64,000 nucleotides of DNA from Tetrapyrgos nigripes. Lineage: Eukaryota > Basidiomycota > Agaricomycetes > Agaricales > Campanellaceae. Location: positions 124,001 through 188,000 of the forward strand of contig JAACJM010000092.1 in NCBI GenBank assembly GCA_013368315.1, read 5' to 3'. Within the stretch, counting starts at the first letter, position 1; each line of letters opens with the position of its first letter. Positions 43,101-54,289 of this stretch are shown piece after piece. The notes under the pieces are model-generated. The model ran no database searches and had not been told where the DNA came from. It saw nothing but the letters and a program-made list of their open reading frames with translations. Both the position numbers and the translations under genes were made by a program.

Positions 43101-44053
43101 CCCATTGTAATAATCGTATGTGGTTACTTTCCCTTGAAGGGTCATTACATGGAACGTATTCAAAGCCTCAAATGTTGCACAGCTGCGAGGTTCAAGACGA
43201 GTGGTGGGAAACCAATTCCGCCGGAGAAGCTGTGTTCTGTATTTGCCCCACTGTGCCTTCTCGGCACAATCGCAAAATTCCATAGCAACGTCATGCACCC
43301 CATTAGTATGGATGACTGTAAACGACTGAACGCAATGCGGATGTAAGCATTTGACATCCTTTTGGTGGCCTAGGCGTACAACGAGACCCATCGACTTCAA
43401 AGTTAATTCCTGAAAGAAACTCCCATTCCATTTCTGCCCACATTTATCAACACATTGACATGAGAGATTAAGCCATCACGCACCTCGATGAGATCCAGTG
43501 GCCTATACTTGTGAATATCTAGGCAGCACTGCTTGCATAAAAGTCCAGGGACCATGCAACCCGACTTACATCGGTAAAGGGCCGCTGATTCATCATCTAG
43601 GGCTGCACCCTCACAGATATAGCAGGCCTCTACATCCACATCCCCTCTTCCCTCGCCTCTGAGTAGCTCAGCGAGATATTCGTCTCGGAATGGAGTCCAC
43701 TCCTTAAGAGGTTCATCCTATTACAGACCAATATAAATTAGCAAGAGTTTTCAAACAAAAAACCTCTTTGAAGGATGACTCACTGAACTCAGGTAACGTC
43801 GACGATTTCTACGTTCCTTGACAACCACCACATTTGGTGTTGTGTCATCCACAGCATGAGGCAGATCTTCATCTGCAATGTTGCCAAGAGCTGCTTCGTA
43901 TGAATCCCCGAAAGAATAGTCTCGAAGTTGATCCAAAAATTGGGCGCGCTGAGCCTCACGCAGTTTCTTCAATTCCAACAGCGTTTCAACCTCCATAGCT
44001 TTGCGTTTCACACGACGTCCATCCTGGTCAATGCTGAGGTCTGGTGCTACCAA
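40199..44053 (-). CDS. KDZ-C transposase (CxC2-KDZ type)
   Basis: From 44053: RRVKRKAMEVETLLELKKLREAQ and RRRYLSS, then EACYICEG, LYRCKSGC, LLCKQCC, HKYRPLDLIE, MGLVVRLGHQKDVKCLHPHC, MEFCDC, PRSCATFEAL and VRCPACPWPEVNLPEDW. The core follows: CAGYAASGVGICVCARHEFVQ, GEKYANMDY, SYNIACQW, PKLHIYGH, GAGRTDGEGVERTWGHMGPV and DTLDDHWGHWNW (42508-41963). The C-terminal helices (41894-40694, with SSWIWRVGSGGELID) and an EEVILLKEEM block run to an acidic tail ending at 40199. It is closer to KDZ-A than to KDZ-B (GRTDGEGVERTWG versus SDCEGPEWIW) and, like KDZ-A, has Asn in SYNIACQW. Exon order is complete; small defects cannot be excluded. Confidence 0.82.
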
Positions 44054-44990
44054 TCATTTTAGGACATGTAATAGCAGTTTGTTGGTTGCTTCCAGGAGGC
44101 CATTGACCCATGCTGAGTATGCAGGTGTGAATCTATGGTTGATACCATGTTGTGCGCAGAAATTGGCAACCTTGTGATTCTTGAAATGGGATCCGTTGTC
44201 TGTCATAAAGGTTTCGGGTTGGGTATACAGGCTTTCCAATGTGATTTTTGCGGAGCCCTTTTTCTTGAATTTGAATACCCAGATGTAGTGAGAGTATGCA
44301 TCAATATATACTCCCATTTGATTGTAACTGCCTTTTCCTTTTGACATTGACAGGTAATTCCCAGCCAACAGCTCAAATGGGTGTCGGCGAGTGATTGGTT
44401 CTAATAACAGGTTGAGGTGTGATGCTCTGAAGTCGGTCCAATGTCTGCATCCCTGAATACCTTCCATTATTGCCTTGTCTAGCCCTGGACACCACATGCG
44501 AGCCATTAGTACAACCTTTACTAAGTCTCGCCTGAAATGCCCTCCCTTTTCGTGAGCTTCCCTCGCCAATACTACCACTTCTTTCCACATTTATACACTC
44601 TAACTTGCCCCTTGCTCAGAAATTCTTAGCATCTCCTACACACCAGAGTTTTCTGTTCTCTTTGTCAATCATATAACCTTGAGCTTGGTGTCTAGCTCTT
44701 TGATGCCGGTTATAGGAGTCTGATGATGTAATCCTTCCAATGCTTCAATGACTTCTTTAAACCACTCCTTCAAGTCTGCATATTTGCCTGGCTCTTCTTG
44801 CACTTGGTAGATGTCAGGGACTGTATTCGCAAGGACCTCGAAGTCAAGAATGCCAATAGGAAAATAAGGTTATGTCATCTGGAATGATCTTGAGGCGTGG
44901 AACCGCTGGGCAGTCACAAATATCTTGATATTGTGGGAAGGGTAAAGCCAAAATAGAAGAGATAAAGCAGTTGTTCAGAGAAATACCAGT
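44053..44990 (-). pseudogene. Gypsy pol remnant (integrase)
   Basis: The frame 44590-44054 reads AREAHEKGGHFRRDLVKVVLMARMWCPGL, CRHWTDF, GVYIDAYSHYIWVFKFKKKG, FMTDNGSHFKNHKVANF and ATNKLLLHVLK: the zinc-binding histidines, then the catalytic D (IDAYSH), D (MTDNG) and E (LLEATN). Upstream, 44990-44600 contains a broken linker (KYADLKEWFKEVIEALEGL). The C-terminus and chromodomain are missing; the sequence stops where KDZ-C coding begins. It is a different lineage from the gypsy element at 55562. Confidence 0.7.
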
Positions 44991-46159
44991 GGCATTGCAG
45001 ACTAGGGTTTGAAAATATCAGGACTGGGGTACATGCAGATGTAGCTACTGTATATATACTGTAAGTATTAGTCAATACAAGTCAGAACAAGTCAGTAAGA
45101 CTCAAGTACATGTGTTGTACATGTGTCACAAGTCAATATGAGTCACAATGAAAATAGGAGAAAGGGTGAAAAAATGAGAGATAGGGCTACCTGTAGATAT
45201 GACTCATGACATTGATACAACCAATAGTCATATACCCCTAGAAAATAGTGATGATAATAAAACATATTCACTTGAACCTGGTTTGACAGAGTCTATCCGT
45301 GTAAGACTCCTTGATCAGTACTAGTAAAAGAACGGAGCTGTGGCTCCATACCAGTAGATACTCAATCACAAGTGAATGGCAAAGCAATGCACCTTGATAC
45401 CCATGCCAGGAGACTCATAACCAAGAGATACAAGCAGTGGTAGCATTAAAGAATAAGAAACGAGTCCAGAACAAGCTCAGGGAAGCTCAATGAAGAGAAA
45501 AGTAACAAGAGAAGAATAGAAATTGATGTGCCCGCAGTTCTGAGGCAGAGGCCGCACTTACCAAATTAGAGCACAAGGATTCAAAACTCATTTGAGTCAT
45601 ACAACGCGTTGGAATGATGGAAGTTACCTTAGAGATGATGAACTAACTTCCTGTGCCCGCAACTATGTATTCAATTTTAGACTAAATTATTAGACATGTA
45701 TATAAAGTACTCACCTGTAGATATGTACCACAGAAACCAACCACCCCCATTTGACACTAGAGAACCTCGTCTTCGGGTGGAATTAGAGAATATCATTGTG
45801 ATTTGATTGTTATTTTGTGTTTGATCTTGAATAGGGGAATCCCAACCTCCGGACTCGCAGTTTGTGTCACTGAGGAATCTCAGTTTAGAGCTTTATCAGA
45901 GGAATCTCCATTCAAGTGAATTCACCTATTCCAAACCTTACTACCTACACAAACCATCATACCTTCTAGAGTGTGGACCTTTGCTCCCAAGTCCTTATCT
46001 CTCCGAGACCCCTTCAAACTTAAGGAGTCTTATTAAGTATTTTATTGAGAGTTTTAGTAGTTTTTTTATTGAAAGCTACATTTCTACCTACTACACTTAC
46101 TAGCTCTATCAACATTACCCTCTCCTTTAAGCCTGAGCCCTCGAAGGCTTGAATTGTCA
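44991..46159. other. No gene recognised
   Basis: AT-rich. AAGTCA and ACATGTGT words cluster around 45075-45150, and CCTGTAGATATG occurs twice (45191 and 45714), perhaps LTR debris. The plus-strand frame at 45864-46103 looks like chance. Confidence 0.35.
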
Positions 46160-46268
46160 AAAGTACTCACCAGTTTCCAAATAGTAATTGTACTCCAAAT
46201 CTTCCAGAAGCATCTCTGAGTCATCCATGTGTTCCTCCTCCATTGAATTGCTGTAGTGATACCTGAGT

Positions 46269-49200
46269 CACTGGGTGCAAACACTTGTAAATCCTCTGCT
46301 TTACTGAGGTTTTACAAGAGTATTACACCAAGCCAATCAATATGTAAGACTCCTTGTCATACATTAGTATTACAAGAGACAGAAAAAATTAGAACAACCT
46401 TGTATGACCATTGTAAGTCACAAAGAAATACCATGGACTTTCAGTGTGACTTGCTGTCACTGTATACCCTTGGTGGATATACTGTGGAATTACACAGGAA
46501 TTTCAGAGTGACTTTTTGTCACAATATGTCATGTAGTAAGACACATAGGAAATACTGGAGTATTTCAGTGTGACAGATAATCACAGTATGACAAACAGTA
46601 AGGCAAGAGAGATTTACAAAGGACTTACAAGGAAGCAAAATCTGCAGGAAATTTACAAAGTGACAATCAAGTCACAGTAATACACTTGTAAGACTAGCTG
46701 TATTATGAAGGAATTACAAGAAACATTTGCTACAAACACAAGTAAATCCTCAGCCTTACTGGAGTATTACAAGAGTATTATGGGGAACCAATCAATATGT
46801 AAGTTGGCTTGACTTACAAGTGTATTACAAAATAGAGAAAAAATGAGGACTATTCTGAAAGACCATTGTAAGCTGCAAGGACATACCATAGACTTTCAGT
46901 GTGAGGCTTTGTCACAGTATAGCATTGAAGAGCATACAGTGGAATTACAAGGTGACTTTTTTGTCACAGTATGGCTTCTTGTAAAACAGAACAGAAATAC
47001 CAGGGTATTTCAGGGTGAGATAATGTCACAGTAAGACAATTTGTAAACCAAGTAAAATTTACAGAGGACTTACCAGAAGGTAGAACTTGAAAGTCTTGGG
47101 TAAGACTGCTCATATTTACACTGAATTTATGGAGGGACATCTGTGTCACAGTAATACCCTAGAAAGACTTGTGATTTTACAAGGGAATTACAAGATGCAG
47201 GTTTTAGAAGTCTATCTCGTAAGTCTCTGGAAAGATCCTGCATGCTAAATGGAGAATATACAGTGTGACAGACTGGTCACAGTAAGACACTTGTAAGTCA
47301 CAAGACATTACAATGACTTTACTGAAAAGTGACTATTTTGTAAGTCATCGTGTATATCCAATGGACTTACAAGAGACTTGTTGGATGGATTTGCAGTGCA
47401 TGTCAATTAAGTAATACAGAAGGGCTTACTCAAAATTTACAGGATGTAATACAATGAATTCATTCAACCAGGTTAATTAAATTTTACGAAATATAAATAG
47501 ACAGCTCAGGCTGGACAGGAAAAGGGGAGACTACTGTGTCTTTGTTGTCATCTTCGTCTGCTCAGTGTGGTACATCTGCCCCATCTGCCCCATCTGCCTT
47601 GTCTGCTTTGTCTGCCCTGTCTGCCTTGTCTCTGCTCTGTCTGCCTTGTCTCCCTTGTCTGCTCTGTCTGCTCTGTCTGCCTTGTCTGCTCTGTCTGCCT
47701 CATCTGCTCCGTCTGGTTCGTCTGCTCGGTCTGCTCGGTCTGCTTGGTCTGCCTCGTCTGCTCTGTCTGCTCTGTCTGCCTCGTCTGCTCTGTCTGCTCT
47801 GTCTGCTCTGTCTGCCTCGTCTGCTCCGTCTGCCTCGTCTGCTCCGTCTGCCTCGTCTGCCTCGTCTGCTCCGTCTGCCTCGTCTGCCTCTTCTGCCTCG
47901 TCTGCTGGCAGACAAGGCAGACAGAGCAGACGAGGCAGACGGAGCAGACGAGGCAGACAGAGTAGACGAGGCAGACAGAGCAAACAGAGCAGACGGGGCA
48001 GACAAGGCAGACGGAGCAGACAAGGCAGACGGAGCAGACGAGGCAGACGCAGCAGATGAGGCAGATAGAGCAAATGAGGCAGACGAGGCAGATGGGGCAG
48101 ATGGGGCAAACAAGGCAGGCAAGGCAGACAAGGCAGACGAAGCAGACAAGGCAGACAGAGCAGACAGAGCAGACAAGGGAGACAAGGCAGACAGAGCAGA
48201 GACAAGGCAGACAGGGCAGACAAAGCAGACAAGGCAGATGGGGCAGATGGGGCAGATGTAACACACTGAGCAGACGAAGATGACGACGCAGACACAGTAG
48301 TCTGCCCTTTTCCTGTCCAGCCTGAGCTGTCTATTTATATTTAGTAAAATTTAATTAACCTGGTTGAATGAATTCATTGTATTCCATCCTGTAAATTTTC
48401 AGTAAGCCCTTCTGTATTACTTAATTGACATGCACTGCAAATCCATCCAACAAGTCTCCTGTAAGTCCATTGGATATACATGATCACTTACAAAATAGTC
48501 ACTTTTCAGTAAAGTCATTGTAATGTCTTGTGACTTACAAGTGTCTTACTGTGACCAGTCTGTCACACTGTATATTATCCATTTAGCATGCAGGATTTTT
48601 CCAGAGACTTACGAGATAGACTTCTAAAACCTGCATCTTGTAATTCCCTTGTAAAATCACAAGTCTTTCTAGGGTATTACTGTGACATAGATGTCCCTCC
48701 ATAAAACCAGTGTAAATATGAGCAGTCTTACCCAAGACTTTCAAGTTCTACCTTCTGGTAAGTCCTCTGTAAATTTTACTTGGTTTACAAATTGTCTTAC
48801 TGTGACATTATCTCACCCTGAAATACCCTGGTATTTCAGTTCTGTTTTACAAGAAGACATACTGTGACAAAAAAGTCACCTTATAATTCCACTGTATGCT
48901 CTTCAATGCTATACTGTGACAAAGCCTCACACTGAAAGTCCATGGTATGTCCTTCCAGCTTACAATGGTCTTTCAGAATAGTCCTCATTTTTTGTCTATT
49001 TTGTAATACACTTGTAAGTCAAGCCAACTTACATAATTGATTGGTTCCCCATAATACTCTTGTAATACTCCAGTAAGGCTGAGGATTTACCAGTGTTTGT
49101 AGCAAATGTTTCTTGTAATTCCTTCATAATACAGCTAGTCTTACAAGTGTATTACTGTGACTTGATTGTCACTTTGTAAATTTCCTGCAGATTTTGCTTC

Positions 49201-49562
49201 CTTGTAAGTCCTTTGTAAATCTCTCTTGCCTTACTGTTTGTCATACTGTGATTATCTGTCACACTGAAATACTCCAGTATTTCCTATGTGTCTTACTACA
49301 TGACATATTGTGACAAAAAGTCACTCTGAAATTCCTGTGTAATTCCACAGCATATCCACCAAGGGTATACAGTGACAGCAAGTCACACTGAAAGTCCATG
49401 GTATTTCTTTGTGACTTACAATGGTCATACAAGGTTGTTCTAATTTTTCTGTCTCTTGTAATACTAATGTATGACAAGGAGTCTTACATATTGATTGGAT
49501 TGGTGTAATACTCTTGTAAAACCTCAGTAAAGCAGAGGATTTACAAGTATTTGCACCCAGTG
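46269..49562. mobile_element. CACTA-like foldback element (3,294 bp)
   Basis: The termini are CACTGGGTGCAAA and its inverse. The flanking direct repeat is the 3-bp AGT (46266-46268 and 49563-49565). The CACTG end and 3-bp duplication fit the CACTA (EnSpm) superfamily. The whole element is one inverted repeat: two arms of about 1.6 kb meet near 47906 and look well over 90% identical by eye. The outer arms are dense in TTACAAG and GTGACA/TGTCAC words, like CACTA subterminal repeats. No transposase is present. Excision in silico restores the surrounding frame (EEEFAL to RYHYSN). Confidence 0.88.
47571..48252. repeat. Palindromic 9-bp minisatellite at the centre of the foldback
   Basis: Units are TCTGCCTCG, TCTGCTCTG, TCTGCCTTG and the like (left half) and their inverse CGAGGCAGA, CAGAGCAGA (right half), with the axis near 47906. 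Because the unit is a multiple of three and lacks stops, long frames are open in every reading direction; these are not genes. Confidence 0.95.
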
Positions 49563-49862
49563 AGTGCAAATTCTTCCTCCAAATCTGAGCTATGATCAAA
49601 AAGATCATTTCCAGCCACTTCAGTAGCTTCTTCTGGTGGATAGTCTTCAAAATCATAATAATCATCAAGGTTGTTGTTGTCATAGATGTCAAGATTGCTT
49701 TCACTGTGGTAGTGGTCCTGAGAATTATCCAAATTGTTGTTACTGTATTCTGTGTGAGAGTTGTGATTGTCATAATTTTTGCCTTCATAATATTCATAGT
49801 CAAGGTTATCTGCAACAAAACCTCATAGTTCCACTCCATTGGTTACTGCTGTTCCTGTCATA

Positions 49863-52254
49863 AAAATGTTGGTATAAGCAGGTTGTGGGGAATTATCGCT
49901 GAATGAATCTGAATTTCTGTCAAAAAGCTCTGTGGCTGGAGCTGTGGCACCAAATTTTGAGGAACAAATAATATTTTCGTGTACTCCTGGTGCGGATGAT
50001 GATTGATATTGTCATCATAGGGTGCTGTGGTCTCAAAGAATTGATCTGCCTGATTTTCGTGATAAAAACAGTTGAGTTTCGACAGATTCTTGAGGATTTC
50101 GGACAGCCATTTTCTGTTCTTGTGGCGTGTCACATGACCGCTGGCAAATTCCACTGGTGACGCATCATCTCTTGTCTCTTGTCTTGCTCCTTCTTCCCTC
50201 CCTCGCAGCTTCACCAATCCTTGCCCATTCGCCTTCAAACCCTTTTCTACTTCCTTATATGCAATCAGTGAAACCACCCAGAACGTTGGGAACTGTTCCA
50301 GTAGAATGTATCAGTGGTGGAACAGCAGTAGAACTGACCACTATTGATGCAACACCATTGGAACTACATTCCACTGTTACATCGACTGGAACAGTTCTGG
50401 CTGTTCCACCCTATTCCAACGACACTCGAACAATGATACATCCTGCATGGAACATCGTTGAGGGAGGGGTAGAATATAGAAGGATACTTTATAGTACCCT
50501 TGTTAACCTGTACCTGAATATAGCAGTCCATCGAGACTATGAAGTGACTAGATGCATGAACAATATAATTTGATTATATTCACTACACCATTACAGTAGG
50601 AAGAGATGCATGTGGTGAGTGAGTGAAGCAGGACTTTGAAGGCCGGAGGAGAAGACAGAGGAGACGCCCCATATTGATTCATGGTTGATATCTGGATAGG
50701 GGCAGGTAATTAGGATGACTGTTAGCGAAATATGATTCGGGTTGACGTACCAATGGAGTTTGTCGTCTACGCAAGACACATCACCACCACCACTACCAAG
50801 GGCATCAACTCATCGGAGCTTGCATGGGCAGTTGTATGTGGCAGAGAAAGGTCCTTCTTGGAAATCACACACAATTTGAGTGATGGTTGATGACTATACG
50901 CAGCGGGGAGACTTACAAATGGTAAACACTGGACATGGGTCTTGTCTATAGAAAACTGACGACATGTCAATTGGTAAAACACAAGTAAAACGTAAAACAA
51001 GCACTCACTTTAAGTCTTCAGGCCATAGCTGAAAGTGAATTGGGTCAAAACTGAGACAAAACCAATGAAGTGAATGAGAGAAACCTACCACGTGTTAGGA
51101 GCAAAGGGCGAGCACTGAGCGAGTTGTTGAGTAGGCAGAGTCATAAGACTTGGAAAGCCTTGGAGGGAGTAGAAGGAAGGAAGAGGACTGAGGAGGAGAT
51201 GGTAGTGGTATGTGTTGAAGAAGGAAATTGACACGTCGCCTGGTTTTGAGTGCAGTTTAGTGGAGTTTGAAACTACGTCATATTGCAACAAGATGTTGAT
51301 TGGACTTTGACTAGATGTCATCTTGGACTTCAAAGTTGAAGTCTGCTCTCTTCCTGGCAGTTCATTCAGGTACCACCAAACCCAAAAAACTCTGGAGCCA
51401 ACCCCTTGTGCACACTGTTGACCAGTCAGGAGGTAACTGCAGTTGTTATGGAGATTGAAGTCTACACACACGATCTCTCCAGTGGACTCCTACCACACTC
51501 CTACCTTGAACGACAAATAACCCAGCGATAAATAAAGAAGGAAAAGAAAAGGCCCTTGAAGCGAGTTTGGAGGTTTCCAACGTCTTGATCTACATTCTCT
51601 TTCCCACCATCCTTTCTGCCTTTCTCCAAGATGATGATTCACAACATTCATCTTTCATCGACCTCTCTGGCCTCTGGAAGGTACCCAACTGTGATGTATG
51701 CACCTATTGCCACTCATTATGATGTCAGTGGACTCATTCACTCACACAAAGCTGTTAGGATTTGACCATGTTCGAGTTGCTGTACTCTTGCCTGGGCAAA
51801 ACCGGACCTTTCGTGGGGCTGCTAGTGGGCAATTTACAGACTCAGAGCTGAGAATGCGTGGTCGAGAGCTACAAATAATGGTGAGGTATGTTTCTGATTG
51901 TTCTCATCGCATATATTCATATAAAAACCCGGCTTCTAGGTCATGCAGTGTTCAAGGTATTGAAGGCGATCATTAATGGAGGTGGAATCTGAGATCTGAG
52001 TAGATGTGTCACTCAGCATCTTTCCGACTTTTTTTTGTCTGCTTCTTAGCTCAATTTGCAAGTTTCTTTCACTTTTTTGCCATCCCACTGTTTCAACATT
52101 AATTTCTTGTCCATATTACTTGCTACAACTTTTCTTGTGTATGATGAGTACCCTCATTTAAACATGCAAAGGGCACTGTGTAAATTCCCTAGGTTATTGA
52201 TTATAGGAACACTTGAGTTTTGATCTGGTTTTCAGCCCAATACAATTCTGATAT
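49863..52254. other. No gene recognised; possible small spliced ORFs
   Basis: On the minus strand, frames at 50277-49858 (HKNRKWLSEILKNLSKLNC) and 51471-51085 (SSQSPINILLQYDVVSNSTK) look gene-like in composition and have nearby splice sites. The spliced readings I tried run into stops. On the plus strand the frame from 51632 (MMIHNIHLSSTSLASG) stops at 51760. No family is recognisable. Confidence 0.3.
50284..50460 (+). repeat. GTTCC/GGAAC-rich repeat, copy 1
   Basis: It is dense in GGAAC/GTTCC words, including TGGAACAGTTCTGG and GATGCAACACCATTGGAAC. It is related in inverted orientation to 52255-52470. Confidence 0.6.
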
Positions 52255-52470
52255 TGCTCCGTTCTACTTGACTTACATCTGCGAGAACGGTTCTACCTTG
52301 TTGCAGTGGTGTTGCATCATGAAGAACAGTTCTGGATGGTTCCACCACTGTTCCATGAGCCAGAACCGTTCTCATTGTTCCAATGGTGGTGCAACCAAGT
52401 TCCAATGACGTTGCATCATACTGGAACAGTTCTGGTCGATGGAACAGCTGGAACAACGTTAGATCATAGC
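52255..52470 (-). repeat. GTTCC/GGAAC-rich repeat, copy 2
   Basis: It carries TGGAACAGTTCTGG near 52429 and GTTCCAATGGTGGTGCAACC near 52377, the inverse of words in copy 1. Probably two decayed copies of one short element. Confidence 0.6.
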
Positions 52471-52572
52471 GTTGTTTTCACTGATGGCGTCTGCTCTCGT
52501 ATCAAGCTGCTTTTTCATGCAAGTGAAGGTGTAGGGATGGAGGGAAGATCGTCTGGAGCTTGGATGCACAGG

Positions 52573-53145
52573 TAGGGAACAGCATGGGGATCCCGTGGGG
52601 AAAAAATTCTGACCTGTCCCCGTACCTGTTGATTCCCATCCCCACCTTCACAGGTCAAGGGTAACAACGGGGCATACAGGTCCAGAGCAAAGGTATATAT
52701 GTACATATACATAGAATAGTACATCTACTTATCACTTAGTACACCTAATTAAATATCATTGTATCCTTCAGGCATTTCAACATCCTCTGCATCCTTTCTT
52801 TTTGAAATGAAATAGCTGAGTCAATAGGATTTTTGCCATTGGCTCTGGCTGTTGCAATAGACTTGCATTTCCTATTTTTTGTCTGAAGGTTTTCGGGAAT
52901 GGGTGAGTCGGGTCACATTCCTTTCAATAAAGAAGAAGATTTTTCTGTGTATCAAAATTTTCTAAGATCTACCTACAAGTCTGGTATAACATTGACTGTA
53001 CAGTTGCGATGATTATGCCAGTGCGGGCAGGCGGCAGGTTGGTTTACCCATGTGGCAGGTCATGGGTTTGGAGCAGGATGAGATAAGCCAACCCGTCCCT
53101 GTCCCCGTGACCTGTCACTTACCCACCAACCTGTGCTATTCCCTA
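52573..53145 (-). mobile_element. Deleted hAT transposon, second copy (573 bp)
   Basis: The ends are TAGGGAACAGC and GTGCTATTCCCTA, flanked by an exact 8-bp duplication TGCACAGG (52565-52572 and 53146-53153). On the minus strand it still encodes DAEDVEMPEGYNDI before a stop, matching AEDIEMPEGYDDI at the end of the 7299-8364 element. It is therefore a shorter deletion derivative of the same family in opposite orientation. Confidence 0.9.
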
Positions 53146-53153
53146 TGCACAGG

Positions 53154-54284
53154 AAAAATGGGATTTGACAGAAGGACAGTGTGGGTAGTACATGTTCTTT
53201 TTGCCTATATCGATTGTTTCGAGTTTTTTTGATGTTTTGGCTGTCCTCCAGGCCGCATGCCCTTTCTCTATAGCACAAGACTACTTGTATATCATCAAGA
53301 CTTATTTCTTTGTGCCCAAATACCATTTCTTCTTCAAGACTTTCGTGTCTTTGAAGATGTTGTGTGATAGGAACTGCTGAAATAGCTGCTGTTTTTGCGA
53401 GTGGATACGAGGAACAATAGGGTCCAGTTGTCTGGACTGCAGGTATGTAGATATTGCCTTTTCTTTCCATATCGTCATTAATAATGATGTTTTTGTCGAT
53501 TTTTTTACTGTTTACTCCACAAATATCTCACTGCTGACACCCATTCCATCTACCATGACCGTGCCCAAATTTTGGGACAAAGTCCCTATGCCAAGAGGAT
53601 CGAGCCAGGTTTCAACATCTTCAATTGCTTCAGAATTGCATTTGGATGGGATATCGCAGTGATTGGGGTGTGGGCTGTTTGTTTCTCCTTTGTCCTTTGC
53701 TGAGGATATTGTAGGTACGTCCCTGGTTGTCGCTTCTGATACCTCTCGTTTTCCCTCCATTTCTTTTGCCAACTCATTGCACAGCGGCGGTTTCATTCTT
53801 TTCTGCTGTTTATCCTTCTCTTCTTTATCACTTCCTTCTCCATATCCTCCTCCTTCACTGTCTTTATCACATCCTTGGCTGCTGTATCATCCATTGCCTC
53901 TATCATCTCTTCTTTTGCCACCATATTTGTTATCCCCACATTTTTTGTTGCTGCCTTCTCATTCATTACCGCCATGTTCGACGTCACCCTCTCATCATTA
54001 GTCACTGCTGTATTCTTTGTTCTCATATCATCTTTTATTACTGCCATAGTCTTTGTCATCTCATCCTTCGTCACCACCATATACACCATGCCTTCATCAA
54101 AACTGGCCAGAATGGATGAGATGTATGGAGGATGAGGTAGTGAATGACCTAAATACTGAAGAAGTCAATGTATTCTACAATGATACTCATCATAGAATAT
54201 AGGGAGGGGATTCGAGTAGCCTGCAACTTCAGTAGAGTTACTCTCTTCTGACAGTAGTCTCGAGGGTAGACCAGCAATAACAGA
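53154..54284. other. Unrecognised; possible gag-like coiled-coil ORFs on the minus strand
   Basis: Minus-strand frames at 54089-53793 (repeats like MAVIKDDMRTKN, MAVMNEKAATKN) and 53796-53512 (ELAKEMEGKREVSEATTRD) are charged and helical. They lie downstream of the PBS of the element whose LTR is 54985-55452, so they may be its gag. This is inference from position only. Confidence 0.3.
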
Positions 54285-54289
54285 GGTAA

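Larger units (their letters stand above)
38690..44053 (-). mobile_element. KDZ-C: third KDZ transposon, right end lost
   Basis: The left terminus CAGCTGTAGCTG (38690) resembles both KDZ-B ends, with ATGCATCACA at 38710-38719. It interrupts an exon of the KDZ-A accessory gene. The left arm carries a tandem array (39593-40080). The transposase is at 40199-44053. No right terminus was seen: at 44053 the sequence passes directly into a gypsy integrase remnant. The possible target duplication next to 38690 (CGAGTGA) could not be paired. Confidence 0.65.
46160..49862 (-). pseudogene. Acidic Asp/Asn/Tyr-rich ORF interrupted by a foldback element
   Basis: From MTGTAVTNGVEL (49862) the frame crosses one TGA (49823-49825) and reads GFVADNLDYEYYEGKNYDN, SNNNLDNSQDHYHSESNLD, DDYYDFEDYPPEEATEVAG and DLFDHSSDLEEEFAL up to 49563. 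After the inserted element it continues in frame with RYHYSNSMEEEHMDDSEML and EDLEYNYYLETG, ending at a GTGAGT donor near 46172. I do not recognise the family. It lies upstream of, and on the same strand as, the gypsy pol remnant, so it could be that element's gag region, or an unrelated gene. Confidence 0.4.

Noticed and set aside
44380..44395. CGAGTGA as the partner of the possible KDZ-C target duplication at 38683-38689
   Set aside because: It lies within the gypsy integrase frame with no KDZ-type terminus beside it, so it is a chance 7-mer.
47531..48295. Overlapping open frames of 130-254 codons on both strands with Ala/Asp-rich or Cys/Leu/Pro-rich repeats
   Set aside because: All arise from a stop-free 9-bp minisatellite that is open in nearly every frame on both strands; no start context or domain supports translation.
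49592..49828. Plus-strand open frame rich in Ile/Val that looks like a membrane protein
   Set aside because: It is the antisense of the Asp/Asn/Tyr-rich exon; complementary codons of GAT, AAT and TAT give Ile, Val and similar residues.
52420..52450. GAACAGTTC words as heat-shock or hormone response elements
   Set aside because: The spacing does not fit the heat-shock consensus (GAAnnTTC), and the words occur in a repetitive segment without a gene start nearby.
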